Part shown: piece by piece, positions 26,287-34,405 of the stretch
Position numbering within the stretch: position 1 is the first letter of the stretch
How the letters are laid out: each line of letters begins with the position of its first letter
NCBI GenBank assembly: GCA_947495125.1
Contig: CANLXL010000004.1
Location: forward strand, 20,322-84,321
Origin: an uncultured Flaviramulus sp.
GTDB taxonomy: Bacteria > Bacteroidota > Bacteroidia > Flavobacteriales > Flavobacteriaceae
Length of the DNA: 64,000 bases
Direction: 5' to 3'
Program-made: the position numbers and the translations under genes
The notes under the pieces: generated by a model
The model's input: only the letters and a program-made list of their open reading frames with translations
Database searches by the model: none
Told to the model about the DNA's origin: nothing

Positions 26287-27366
26287 TTATTCAGGTTTAT
26301 AGATGTAAGTGTCCTTGCTGATTCCAGAGAGTACTTCAATATATTCCATATTTTGTAATCCTGTTGTGATCGTTACCAGTCCATTATCGGTTTTTACTTT
26401 ATCTTCATCAATGATATAGCCTTTAGGAACAGTTAAAACGGTATCCTTTTTTGCAATAATAATATTGGCTTCCCCGGAAAGACCGGGATACAATACCTTT
26501 GGCGGCTCTATAAATAGAGCTTCTACTGAGAACGTTTGATTGCGTTCATCTTTTTTTGGGTAAATTTTAGAAATTTCACCTGTAAAGATTTCACCTTTAT
26601 AGGCATCCAAATGGATGAGAACTTTTTGGTTTTCAGAAATTCTTACAATATCCAATTCATCCACCAGTATATCGATAACGAAATTTGTTGCACTACCAAT
26701 TGATGCTATGGGGTCCATGGTGTTTACAATTTCACCGGGTTCTTTATATAAGGCATATACCTTGCCATGAATTTTGCTCTTAATCGTAAAATCCTTGGTG
26801 TTTATAAGCGATTTTTGATAATTATTCTGAGCCTGTTTTATGGCCGTTTGCAGTTCATTTTTTGTGCGGTAGTATTTATTTTTTAATAGTTTTAGATGGT
26901 TGGAAGCCAATTCATAATTGAGTTTTTTTTTGTCATATTCAGTTTTGGATCCGATGCGTTGTTCCCAAAGATTCTTTTGTCTGAAATAGTTCATAGAATC
27001 ATTTTGCAACTGAAGCGTTGCTGCAGCAATTTCGTCGGTAATACTACTTAAAATAGCCGCGCTGCCACTATAATTTTCCTTGGCAAGACCTAATGCCAGT
27101 TTTGTGTTTTCTGTGTTAAGTTTAGGCGCGTTATTAATAATCTGTATGATGGCTTCATGTTTAGAAACGACATGACCTTCTTCAACAAGATTTTGATCCA
27201 AGATCCCGGAAACGATAGCATGAGCTTGATATAGACTATCCGGTTGAATGGTAACAGAAGCATATACCGACTCGGTTAGATCTTGTTTTATTGGAAGTAT
27301 TTTGTCCTGCTTTCCTGAGCAAGATAGTAGAATAAATAGAATGAGAATACAGCTAATTAATTTCAT
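26287..27366 (-). CDS. Periplasmic adaptor (membrane fusion) lipoprotein, HlyD/MacA type
   Basis: 359 residues: lipoprotein signal (ILILFILLSCSGKQDK), then a biotinyl-lipoyl-like half (ILDQNLVEEGHVVSKHEAII), a helical hairpin (about 85-190), the second lipoyl half (KSKIHGKVYALYKEPGEIVN) and beta-barrel domains. Together with the FtsX permease and LolD-like ATPase it makes a MacAB-like tripartite pump; no outer membrane factor gene is in the window. It follows the site-2 protease gene by 2 bp. Confidence 0.88.
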   Translation of the reverse strand: MKLISCILILFILLSCSGKQDKILPIKQDLTESVYASVTIQPDSLYQAHAIVSGILDQNLVEEGHVVSKHEAIIQIINNAPKLNTENTKLALGLAKENYSGSAAILSSITDEIAAATLQLQNDSMNYFRQKNLWEQRIGSKTEYDKKKLNYELASNHLKLLKNKYYRTKNELQTAIKQAQNNYQKSLINTKDFTIKSKIHGKVYALYKEPGEIVNTMDPIASIGSATNFVIDILVDELDIVRISENQKVLIHLDAYKGEIFTGEISKIYPKKDERNQTFSVEALFIEPPKVLYPGLSGEANIIIAKKDTVLTVPKGYIIDEDKVKTDNGLVTITTGLQNMEYIEVLSGISKDTYIYKPE

Positions 27367-27368
27367 GT

Positions 27369-28454
27369 TTAATAGGCTAATTTAGATTGCAGTAATATGT
27401 ATTCGTTTAAGTTGGTGGCATCTATAGCTCCTAATAATTTGCCGTTTTCAACAACAGGAAAAAAAGATTTTTTATCGCCATAAATTAAACGATATACCTT
27501 TTTAAGGTCATCCGTAGATTTTACCGTTTTAAAATTAACCGTCATAATATCCTTAACCAAAACGTTTTTATTAGAATGATCTATAATGTTTTGGTGGTAT
27601 AAGACCCCTACAACAGCATGGTTTTCTATTACGACGAAGTTGTTTTCCGTACTCGAAATGATTTTATTAACAACGATATCAATAGAGTCTTTGGGGTCAA
27701 AGACGGTTATGTTAATCATCATAGCTTCATCAACTGTATGCCCTTTTAGTAAAGCCAGATGTTGCACCATTTTATTTTCACCGTAAGCACCTAAAAAAAC
27801 GAAAAGTGCAATGAATATGAGAAATGGATTGTATAATAATCCGATTAACAGGAAAAGCGCAGCAATAAATTGCCCTATGCTCGACGCTATTTGAGTGGCT
27901 TTTACACGACTCATTCTCATCGCTAATAAAGCCCTTAGTATTCTTCCTCCGTCCATAGGGAATGCAGGAATTATATTGAATACTACTAAGCCTATATTAA
28001 CAATAAACAAATAGAAAAGAAAATTTTGTAGTGTAAAGCTCATTAAAGCTTCAAAGGATTCTGTAAAGTTGAGGTGCATATAGTCTTGAACCGGAACAAT
28101 AATATAAAGAAGAAGTGCGATAGCAAGATTTACCAAAGGCCCGGCAATAACGACCAGAAGCTCCTGTTTAGGAGATTCAGGGAGGCTATCTAAACTCGCC
28201 ATACCACCAATAGGGAGGAGTGTTATTTTTTTCGTGACGATTCCAAAGGACTTCGCGGTTAGGGCGTGGCCCAATTCGTGTAACACGACACAAAAAAAAA
28301 CAGCTAGAACAAAGGTGATATTAAACAAAATGCTTTCGGTAGTTCCACCGCGTTTAAGTTCAACAAAAATGATCCAAACGATTAAAAATAGAAACGTCCA
28401 ATGTACTTTAATTTTTATCCCCGATATACTTCCCAAATTTAGATTAGATCTCAT
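27369..28454 (-). CDS. Site-2 protease family membrane metalloprotease with CBS domains
   Basis: 361 residues. Zinc-protease motifs VVLHELGHAL (HExxH, near residue 60) and FPMDGGRIL (second ligand Asp) lie among five or six membrane helices. The C-terminal 130 residues form a CBS pair (VDEAMMINITVFDPKDSI and LVKDIMTVNFKTVKSTDD), which usually bind adenine nucleotides. It would cleave a transmembrane substrate, perhaps an anti-sigma or stress factor; the substrate is unknown. It lies between the WG-repeat gene and the exporter genes in one operon. Confidence 0.9.
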   Translation of the reverse strand: MRSNLNLGSISGIKIKVHWTFLFLIVWIIFVELKRGGTTESILFNITFVLAVFFCVVLHELGHALTAKSFGIVTKKITLLPIGGMASLDSLPESPKQELLVVIAGPLVNLAIALLLYIIVPVQDYMHLNFTESFEALMSFTLQNFLFYLFIVNIGLVVFNIIPAFPMDGGRILRALLAMRMSRVKATQIASSIGQFIAALFLLIGLLYNPFLIFIALFVFLGAYGENKMVQHLALLKGHTVDEAMMINITVFDPKDSIDIVVNKIISSTENNFVVIENHAVVGVLYHQNIIDHSNKNVLVKDIMTVNFKTVKSTDDLKKVYRLIYGDKKSFFPVVENGKLLGAIDATNLNEYILLQSKLAY

Positions 28455-28473
28455 TTCTAAAGCTTAAAAGATG

Positions 28474-29088
28474 TTATTCATTAATTCTTTTTACAGTCCA
28501 TTTTTTGTTGGAGCTGAGGGTCGCTATTAAGTTCTCTGAAATGATTTTGGACTTAATCTGTGGAGGCTTTTTTAGGAATTTTTTATCTAAAACGACGTTA
28601 ACACCTTTGGGGTCTAAATAGTTCTCTATGTTACCATTTTTATTGATAGTAACTTCATGCGATCTATAATAGACTACATTCTTACCTAAAATCTCATTCC
28701 TGCCAATATCCTTTTTAACCAGTTTTAATGCAATGGCTACATTATTGTGAAAATTAGTGGCATTCAAAAATTGAGGATCAATCACTCGTTTTCCCAATTT
28801 ATCGATATAACCAAAGTAGGTGATTCCCTCTTTTTTTATGACGATCAGGCATCTGTCATTATTAAAAACAGGATAATTACCATCATCCATTTTCGTAAGG
28901 AATAAATCGTTTCTAAAGGGCACCGTAATGCCCCCTTTCTTATTTATAAAGGCCCATTGCCCATCTTTTTTTATGGCAGATACACCATCGTGAAAAGGGG
29001 AGACGTATTCGAGGTTTTCAATAGATTGAGAATATCCGAAAAGGGCGATGAATAAAACCGTTATAACTAGAATACATGTACGTTTCAT
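28474..29088 (-). CDS. Secreted WG-repeat protein
   Basis: 204 residues with a signal peptide (ILVITVLFIALFGYSQS) and WG-type repeats: LEYVSPFHDGVSAIKKDGQW, AFINKKGG, then ITYFGYIDKLGKRVIDP. WG repeats form beta-propeller-like or solenoid surfaces in exported proteins and have no fixed activity. It is the first gene of the site-2 protease/exporter operon, 19 bp upstream of the protease gene, with an Fnr-like promoter 65.5 bp before its start. Confidence 0.78.
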   Translation of the reverse strand: MKRTCILVITVLFIALFGYSQSIENLEYVSPFHDGVSAIKKDGQWAFINKKGGITVPFRNDLFLTKMDDGNYPVFNNDRCLIVIKKEGITYFGYIDKLGKRVIDPQFLNATNFHNNVAIALKLVKKDIGRNEILGKNVVYYRSHEVTINKNGNIENYLDPKGVNVVLDKKFLKKPPQIKSKIISENLIATLSSNKKWTVKRINE

Positions 29089-29116
29089 AAGGCAATTATT
29101 TTTGAAGTTAACCCTA

Positions 29117-29159
29117 TAAATGTATCATAGTTTCAGTTGCTATAAAATGATATTCATCA
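29117..29159 (-). promoter_or_regulatory. Fnr-like box plus -7 element, WG-repeat/protease/exporter operon
   Basis: On the minus strand, TGATGAATATCA (29159-29148), 23 bp, then TACATTTA (29124-29117). The box would control the whole five-gene unit down to 24348. Confidence 0.8.
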
Positions 29160-29171
29160 TGATGGATGGTT

Positions 29172-29471
29172 TTAAATATACCGGTTTATGATGGCCGAAA
29201 TGTCATCCCTTTGTAGTACCCCCGATTGACGCCATAATGGTTTTCCATTTTTAAACAATATCATTGTAGGGACACCTCGTACTTGGTATTTGGTGGTCAG
29301 TAATTGGTTTTTATCAACATCAATCTTTATTATTTTTATGGCATCACCAAATGTATCTTTTACTTGTTTTAGAATTGGAGCCAACATTTTGCATGGGCCG
29401 CACCAATCTGCAAAAAAGTCAACTAAAACTGGTGTGTCTGAACTTATAATGGTATCAAAATTATTTTTCAT
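29172..29471 (-). CDS. trxA: Thioredoxin
   Basis: 99 residues, full thioredoxin fold with the active site FFADWCGPCKML (Cys near residues 24 and 27) and the cis-Pro in VRGVPTMILFKNG. There is no signal peptide, so it is a cytoplasmic disulfide reductase. It is shorter than E. coli TrxA at both ends but complete in its core. A perfect TGAT-N4-ATCA palindrome lies 86.5 bp upstream, but without the usual -7 element, so its regulation is less certain than for its neighbours. Confidence 0.93.
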   Translation of the reverse strand: MKNNFDTIISSDTPVLVDFFADWCGPCKMLAPILKQVKDTFGDAIKIIKIDVDKNQLLTTKYQVRGVPTMILFKNGKPLWRQSGVLQRDDISAIINRYI

Positions 29472-29551
29472 CTCTTATATTTAATGTCTTTTATTGGTCA
29501 TACCTGTCTGCCGGTAGTCAGTTCCTTTAATCATTACAATGTGTGTCGCAC

Positions 29552-29563
29552 TGATAGTTATCA
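29552..29563 (-). promoter_or_regulatory. Fnr-like palindrome upstream of trxA, no matching -7 element
   Basis: TGATAGTTATCA on the plus strand, centre 86.5 bp before the trxA start. The bases 23 bp downstream on the minus strand (AAAGGAAC) do not resemble a -7 element, so it may act from a distance or not at all. Confidence 0.4.
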
Positions 29564-29592
29564 GCATTAGTTATGCATGCTTTATAACCACT

Positions 29593-29997
29593 TTATTTTT
29601 TAAGCTCAATACTCAGTTTAGCCAGCATGATCAATTCAGATTTATTCTGACTGGAAAATGCAGCAGTGATAGCTCCCGTGGTTTTCAAGATCAGGCTATT
29701 TAATTCGGGTGTAAAAAAGTCATTGTGTGCTTTTTTATAAGCTATGAAATCATTGAAACAGGAGTTAGCATCCTGTTTTTCTAAAACCAATCTTTTAAAC
29801 GTGTGTTCTATGTGATGAGCAATATCGATTTTATGGCCATGCTCTGTATCGAATACGAAGAGCCATTTATGTTTTATAAGATCTTTTAGAGCATTAAACT
29901 CTTCATCCCTAACCACCTTATCCGATGCAGCGATGGCATAACATAACTTTCCTAGATTTTGGTAAAAAGAAATAAGTGTTTTTTCAGGGTAGCTCAT
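29593..29997 (-). CDS. TerB-like helical protein
   Basis: 134 residues, all-helical, with the look of a TerB-type domain: YQNLGKLCYAIAASDKVVRDEEFNALKDLI resembles the first acidic metal-binding helices of TerB (ASDKVVRDEE), split here by family position about 10-45. No signal or membrane segment. Function unknown; a role in stress response is suggested by the fold and by the shared Fnr-like box with the divergent histidine kinase gene. Confidence 0.68.
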   Translation of the reverse strand: MSYPEKTLISFYQNLGKLCYAIAASDKVVRDEEFNALKDLIKHKWLFVFDTEHGHKIDIAHHIEHTFKRLVLEKQDANSCFNDFIAYKKAHNDFFTPELNSLILKTTGAITAAFSSQNKSELIMLAKLSIELKK

Positions 29998-30013
29998 AAC
30001 AGTTTGGTTTTAG

Positions 30014-30088
30014 TAAAGTTAGGCCTTAATTAGGAATTAAAACATGATATAAGTCAGAAGAAAAACACGACTTTGGGTCGTATCTTTA
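30014..30088. promoter_or_regulatory. Divergent Fnr-like promoter pair (TerB-like gene / histidine kinase)
   Basis: Box TGATATAAGTCA (30045-30056). Leftward, 23 bp away, is TAACTTTA (30021 to 30014) for the TerB-like gene; rightward, 24 bp away, is TATCTTTA (30081-30088) for the kinase gene. The kinase therefore seems to be part of the regulon it may control. Confidence 0.78.
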
Positions 30089-30112
30089 AGTTACAAAATA
30101 AAAGACTTAGCC

Positions 30113-31351
30113 ATGTTTCAGCAAGATATTTTCAACGTGTTATTTGAAGCCATCATTGAAGGCGTTATCATCGTCGACAATAATCATAAAATCGTTGAAG
30201 TAAATACCATGGCAGCTACAATGTTTGGCTATACCAAAGATGAACTTATTAATAAGCCAATAAACATATTAGTACCTGAAGAAAGTCGCCCCATTCACGA
30301 TAAAGAATCCAAGAAATTTATCGAAAATAAGGAAAGCCGGCAAATGGGGAAAGGCAAAGACCTTTTTGGAGTACGGAAGGATGGTACAATTTTCCCGGTA
30401 GAAATTGGTTTAAACTTTTTTAAAATTTATGATAGAAACTATGTCATGTCTATGATTATTGACATCACCGAACGCAAGGCTAAAGAACAAAAAATTCGGG
30501 AGTTAAATGAATCCTTAGAAAGAAAGGTTAGAGCGCGCACAAAAGCCCTGAGATTGACTACCGATGATTTAAAGCATACAAACTTCGAGCTTGCCAAAGA
30601 AATTGAAAAAAGAACTCAGGTAGAAAAAGAACTTAAAATAGCCCTGGTAAATGAACGAGAGCACAACACCTTAAAAACAAGATTCTTATCACTAGTGTCG
30701 CACGAGTTTAAAACGCCCCTAAGCGGTATTTTAACGTCGACCATGTTGTTAGGTAAATATAAGCTTTCCGAGGAGCAAGAAAAACGTGAAAAACATATAA
30801 AAACCATTTCAGACAAGGTACGTTACCTGACCAATATTTTAAACGATTTTTTGTCTTTGGAAAAATTGGAAACAGGTAAAATTAGATACAAGCCAAGTAC
30901 TTTTAAGCTGAGTAAAGTGGTTAATGAGGTCGTTTATAACGCCAACATGCTGTTAAAAGAAGGACAACAAATTAATTATCCTGAAGATATAGATGCCTAT
31001 TCCTTATATCAGGATGAAAAAATTGTAGAGTTGATCTTATCAAACTTAATACACAATGCCATAAAGTATTCTCCTAAAAACACGGCTATCGATATCAATA
31101 TTACGCAAAACAAGGGTATGACAACTTTTGTTGTTAAAGATCATGGTATAGGGATTCCCAAGGGAGAACAGAAAAATATTTTCAACCGATACTTTAGAGC
31201 AGAAAACGTATTATCAACGCAAGGTACCGGGATCGGATTAAACATTGCGAAGCACCATATAGAGAATTTAGGAGGACGCATTTCATTTAAAAGTAAAGAA
31301 CATATTGGAACGACATTTACCTTTAGTATACCCAGCGAAGCGTCAAAATAA
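30113..31351 (+). CDS. Soluble PAS-domain histidine kinase, FixL-like
   Basis: 412 residues without membrane helices: PAS domain (about 5-120), coiled coil (about 120-185), HisKA with the phospho-accepting His 197 in SLVSHEFKTPLSG, and an HATPase domain with NLIHNAIKYSP, DHGIGIPKG and GTGIGLNIAKHH. In the PAS, RPIHDKES puts a His (62) where FixL has its haem ligand, and GVRKDGTIFPVEIGL matches FixL closely; the distal Arg of FixL is Lys 82 here. A haem-based oxygen sensor is therefore possible but not proven, because this His also occurs in PAS domains without haem. It lies 79 bp before the response regulator gene with no terminator between. Confidence 0.88.
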   Translation: MFQQDIFNVLFEAIIEGVIIVDNNHKIVEVNTMAATMFGYTKDELINKPINILVPEESRPIHDKESKKFIENKESRQMGKGKDLFGVRKDGTIFPVEIGLNFFKIYDRNYVMSMIIDITERKAKEQKIRELNESLERKVRARTKALRLTTDDLKHTNFELAKEIEKRTQVEKELKIALVNEREHNTLKTRFLSLVSHEFKTPLSGILTSTMLLGKYKLSEEQEKREKHIKTISDKVRYLTNILNDFLSLEKLETGKIRYKPSTFKLSKVVNEVVYNANMLLKEGQQINYPEDIDAYSLYQDEKIVELILSNLIHNAIKYSPKNTAIDINITQNKGMTTFVVKDHGIGIPKGEQKNIFNRYFRAENVLSTQGTGIGLNIAKHHIENLGGRISFKSKEHIGTTFTFSIPSEASK

Positions 31352-31430
31352 AGTATTTATAATGTAATAATATAAAAGCCTATTAAATGAATGCTAAATC
31401 AAATCAATATTAACTGCTAATTATAAACAA

Positions 31431-32486
31431 ATGAAACATGTATTGCTCATAGAAGATGATTTGGTTCTAAGAGAAAACACTGCGGAACTTTTAGAACTTT
31501 CAGGTTACAAAGTAACCGTGGCTTCTGATGGTTTAGAAGCCGTTGAGATTGCTTTAAAGAAATTACCGGATATTATAGTCTGTGATATTATGATGCCGGA
31601 GTTAGACGGTTATGGGGTTTTAAACACCTTATCTAAAAACAGTGATACCAAATACATTCCGTTTATTTTTTTATCGGCGAAAACGGAGCATCAGGATGTC
31701 AGAAAAGGAATGAACATGGGAGCCGATGATTACATTACAAAGCCTTTTGATGAAGAGGAACTTATAAGTGCCATAGAAAGTCGTTTAGCGAAAAGGGCCA
31801 TTTTAAAAGACTTAAGAGGTGAAAAAAACAGTTCTAATGATGATTTAAATGAAAGTGAAGTAAATCCAATTCAGGATTTAAAAACCCTCTTTAATAATAA
31901 TGGGGAAGTTTTTAATTACGTTACGAACGACATCATTTTTAAGGAAGGAAATAATTCTAACTACATTTATTTAATAAATAAGGGCGTTGTAAAGTGTTAT
32001 AAATTAGATGAACAAGGTAAAGAACTCACTACAGCTTTGTATAGAGAAGGTGACTTATTTGGTTATACATCTTTTACGCAAAACGGTCCCTATCAAGAAA
32101 CTGCGGCAGTTATTAAGGATGTTGAAATCGTTGGAATTACAAAGAATGCACTTAAAAGCATCCTGGATAAAAACCATAAAGTAGCCTTAGAGCTCATACA
32201 ATGTTTAACAGACGATCTTTCGGGGATAAAAGAGCAATTGCTGCAAATGGCCTACAGTACGGTAAATAAAAAAACCGCCGCAACCATTATTAGGTTTGCG
32301 GAAAAGATGAATAGAAAACCAGAAGACCCCCTTAAGATATCTCGTAGCGATCTCGCGAGTGTTGCCGGAATTGCTACGGAAACTTTAATTAGAACCATGT
32401 CAGATTTTAAAAGACAGGGTATCATTAAAATGGAAGGTAGAAATATTAAAATCGTGGACATTCAAAAATTGAAACACATGTATTGA
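31431..32486 (+). CDS. Response regulator fused to Crp/Fnr-type effector and HTH domains
   Basis: 351 residues. Receiver domain 1-120 with acidic residues 9-10, phospho-acceptor Asp 52 (IIVCDIMMPELDG), Ser 82 and Lys 104. A cyclic-nucleotide-binding-like domain follows (about 150-265; FKEGNNSNYIYLINKGVVKCY, REGDLFGYTSF), then an HTH_Crp domain. Its recognition helix reads ATETLIRTMSDFKRQG, keeping the Glu (317) and Arg (321) that contact the TGA core in Fnr/Crp proteins. It is the best candidate for the protein that binds the TGAN-N4-ATCA boxes across the island. It has no 4-Cys Fe-S set, so oxygen sensing would come through the kinase. Confidence 0.9.
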   Translation: MKHVLLIEDDLVLRENTAELLELSGYKVTVASDGLEAVEIALKKLPDIIVCDIMMPELDGYGVLNTLSKNSDTKYIPFIFLSAKTEHQDVRKGMNMGADDYITKPFDEEELISAIESRLAKRAILKDLRGEKNSSNDDLNESEVNPIQDLKTLFNNNGEVFNYVTNDIIFKEGNNSNYIYLINKGVVKCYKLDEQGKELTTALYREGDLFGYTSFTQNGPYQETAAVIKDVEIVGITKNALKSILDKNHKVALELIQCLTDDLSGIKEQLLQMAYSTVNKKTAATIIRFAEKMNRKPEDPLKISRSDLASVAGIATETLIRTMSDFKRQGIIKMEGRNIKIVDIQKLKHMY

Positions 32487-32509
32487 TGTTATGGATGTTT
32501 ACTCAAATC

Positions 32510-32552
32510 TGACAAATATCATTCTATTTATAACATTTTTCATTTAGATTTA
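32510..32552 (+). promoter_or_regulatory. Fnr-like box plus -7 element, first USP gene
   Basis: TGACAAATATCA (32510-32521), 23 bp, then TAGATTTA (32545-32552). The box centre is 62.5 bp before the start codon at 32578. Confidence 0.8.
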
Positions 32553-32577
32553 CTTTCAAACAAAAAGAGGGATTTCC

Positions 32578-33420
32578 ATGAAAAATATTTTATTACCGAC
32601 AGATTTTTCAGAGAACTCATGGAATGCTATTGTATATGCACTGCATTTTTTTGAAGGATCCGCATGCAACTTTTATTTGCTGCATGTCAATATATTTGAC
32701 AATTTCATGGATGGCGATGCATCATATATGCTCACTCACGAACTTTTAGAGCAGAACTATACCAAGCCTGCGAAAGTTAAGCTAAGGCAAGTTTTAAAGC
32801 GCATTTTAGTACAGTTTCCAAGTAACAAAAATCATAAGTTTTACGCGCTAACGGATTATAATTTTTTTATTGATTCTATTCGAAAGCATGTAAGAGACCG
32901 GAATATCGATATGATCGTTATGGGAACAAAAGGGGCTTCGGGTTTACAAAAAATGATCATTGGCAGTAATACCGGTAATGTTATAACAAAAGTACGATGC
33001 ACAATCCTGGCGGTGCCTGAGAATGCAAAGTTTTCCAAACTGAAAGAAATTAGCTTTCCAACAGATTTTGCTCTAAACTATAATATAAAAACATTATTGC
33101 CTATTTCTGAGATTTTAGAACGTTATAACTCAGCTTTACGCGTATTACACGTGTGTAAAAAGGGCGTCAGTTTAAATGAGGATCAACGAAAAAACAAAGA
33201 ACTGATCGCCGATTATTTTAGTGATTATAAACAAAGTTTTCACTTTTTAACAAATAAAAAAATAGAACAAGCAATTCAATGTTTTGTAGAAAGCAGGGAC
33301 ATCGATATGATAACTATGGTGGCAAAAAACCTAAACTATTTTCAAAGTGTTTTATTTTCACCAACAGTAGAGCATATAAGTTATCATACAGACGTACCTC
33401 TTTTGGTATTACATGAATAA
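32578..33420 (+). CDS. Universal stress protein, two Usp domains (copy 1 of 5)
   Basis: 280 residues with two tandem UspA folds. The first (1-145) starts NILLPTDFSENSWNAIVYAL and has the ATP-binding signature VMGTKGASGLQKMIIGSN (G-x2-G-x9-G-S). The second (about 150-280) keeps the fold (EISFPTDFALN) but lacks the glycine signature, so only one nucleotide site is expected. Such proteins bind ATP and act in survival under starvation or low oxygen. It comes directly after the two-component pair and is followed 12 bp later by a small membrane protein gene. Confidence 0.93.
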   Translation: MKNILLPTDFSENSWNAIVYALHFFEGSACNFYLLHVNIFDNFMDGDASYMLTHELLEQNYTKPAKVKLRQVLKRILVQFPSNKNHKFYALTDYNFFIDSIRKHVRDRNIDMIVMGTKGASGLQKMIIGSNTGNVITKVRCTILAVPENAKFSKLKEISFPTDFALNYNIKTLLPISEILERYNSALRVLHVCKKGVSLNEDQRKNKELIADYFSDYKQSFHFLTNKKIEQAIQCFVESRDIDMITMVAKNLNYFQSVLFSPTVEHISYHTDVPLLVLHE

Positions 33421-33432
33421 AATAATACGATT

Positions 33433-33720
33433 ATGGATGTATCCTTTTTTTTAGCTAAGTTTTGGGGTTGGTACCTTATTGTTTTCTTTTTGATATTAAG
33501 TTTAAATCCAAAACGGATCAAACAAATATTTGATGATCTTAAGGACGAAAAGTTTTTAATTTTATTCGCTTTTTTAGCGATTATTGTTGGGCTAATTAAT
33601 ATTCTTTTTCACAATATCTGGGAGCTAAGTTATAAATTCATCATTACCATGATAGGGTGGTTAGCCCTAATAGAAGGTTGTTGTTGTTTATATTTCCAAA
33701 GCAAACAGTTTCCGCTTTAG
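33433..33720 (+). CDS. Small three-helix membrane protein
   Basis: 95 residues with three hydrophobic segments (about 8-24, 38-58 and 66-88; for example FAFLAIIVGLINILFH). I do not recognise a named family with certainty. It lies 12 bp after the first USP gene, so the two are probably co-transcribed under the Fnr-like promoter. Its role is unknown. Confidence 0.75.
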   Translation: MDVSFFLAKFWGWYLIVFFLILSLNPKRIKQIFDDLKDEKFLILFAFLAIIVGLINILFHNIWELSYKFIITMIGWLALIEGCCCLYFQSKQFPL

Positions 33721-33830
33721 AACTGGTTAACATAAAGTTGGTACAGGTATTATATATGTTGTTGTTTTTTGTGGGGGTATATCTACTGAATATTGTTTAT
33801 ATGGTTCTTTAAACATATTTTTTTCTAAAC

Positions 33831-33873
33831 TGACCAATATCATTTTACATTAAAAACATGTAGATTATTTTAG
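33831..33873 (+). promoter_or_regulatory. Fnr-like box plus -7 element with no downstream gene
   Basis: TGACCAATATCA (33831-33842), 23 bp, then TATTTTAG (33866-33873). The next start codon is more than 500 bp away and has its own promoter, so this one probably drives a non-coding RNA starting near 33878. Confidence 0.68.
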
Positions 33874-33877
33874 CAGC

Positions 33878-34265
33878 ATAATTAGAACGCGTGTTTTGAA
33901 TCAAAAAATATAAGCCTACAAATTGCTAGACTTTGTAGGATATAGATAGAGTTTAAAACCATTATTTAATATATTGATAGTTTAGTGCGACTTTAGAAAT
34001 GATGTTGTTTTGAATCTGATTTATGAGATGATGATATTAAACTCTTAACAGGAAACAGGAAGTTTCGGCTTCCTGTTTCTCGTAAAATAAGCAGATTTTA
34101 ATATTGCATAATGTTTAATCTGTTACGAAGCATTTAAAGTTATTAAGTAGCTGAAAAGTTAATGAGGTTTTAGTGATAAAATAATTTGACGCTTAGAAAA
34201 GGTAACTTCATAAAATTAAATGCTTTAGACGAAACGGGAAGTGGAAACTTCCCGTTTCTGTTTTT
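33878..34265 (+). ncRNA. Candidate regulated small RNA between USP genes
   Basis: No ORF of useful length starts here, yet an Fnr-like promoter points into it. The predicted transcript has a stem CCTACAAA (33915-33922)/TTTGTAGG (33932-33939), a perfect 11-bp stem GAAACAGGAAG (34052-34062)/CTTCCTGTTTC (34069-34079) and a related perfect stem GAAACGGGAAG (34231-34241)/CTTCCCGTTTC (34248-34258) followed by a T run. The RNA may end at the first 11-bp hairpin (about 200 nt) or at the second (about 390 nt). Start is inferred from the promoter geometry (box centre at -41.5). Confidence 0.5.
34231..34265 (+). terminator. Strong terminator hairpin upstream of the second USP gene
   Basis: Perfect 11-bp inverted repeat GAAACGGGAAG / CTTCCCGTTTC with a 6-base loop, followed by TGTTTTT. 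It would stop any transcript coming from the 33831 promoter or from the first USP unit before the next Fnr-like promoter. Confidence 0.8.
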
Positions 34266-34339
34266 ATACCGGGACAAAGAATGGTTGTATTTATGAGCAA
34301 ATTCAGAGGCATATAATTCAGTATCAACCAATTTCAATC

Positions 34340-34382
34340 TGATATATATCATTGTTTGCATCTTTAATGTACTGTACTTTTA
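34340..34382 (+). promoter_or_regulatory. Fnr-like box plus -7 element, second USP gene
   Basis: Perfect palindrome TGATATATATCA (34340-34351), 23 bp, then TACTTTTA (34375-34382). The box centre is 60.5 bp before the ATG at 34406, which supports that start over the upstream one at 34352. Confidence 0.82.
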
Positions 34383-34405
34383 AAAACATCTTAAGCGATG
34401 TAATC

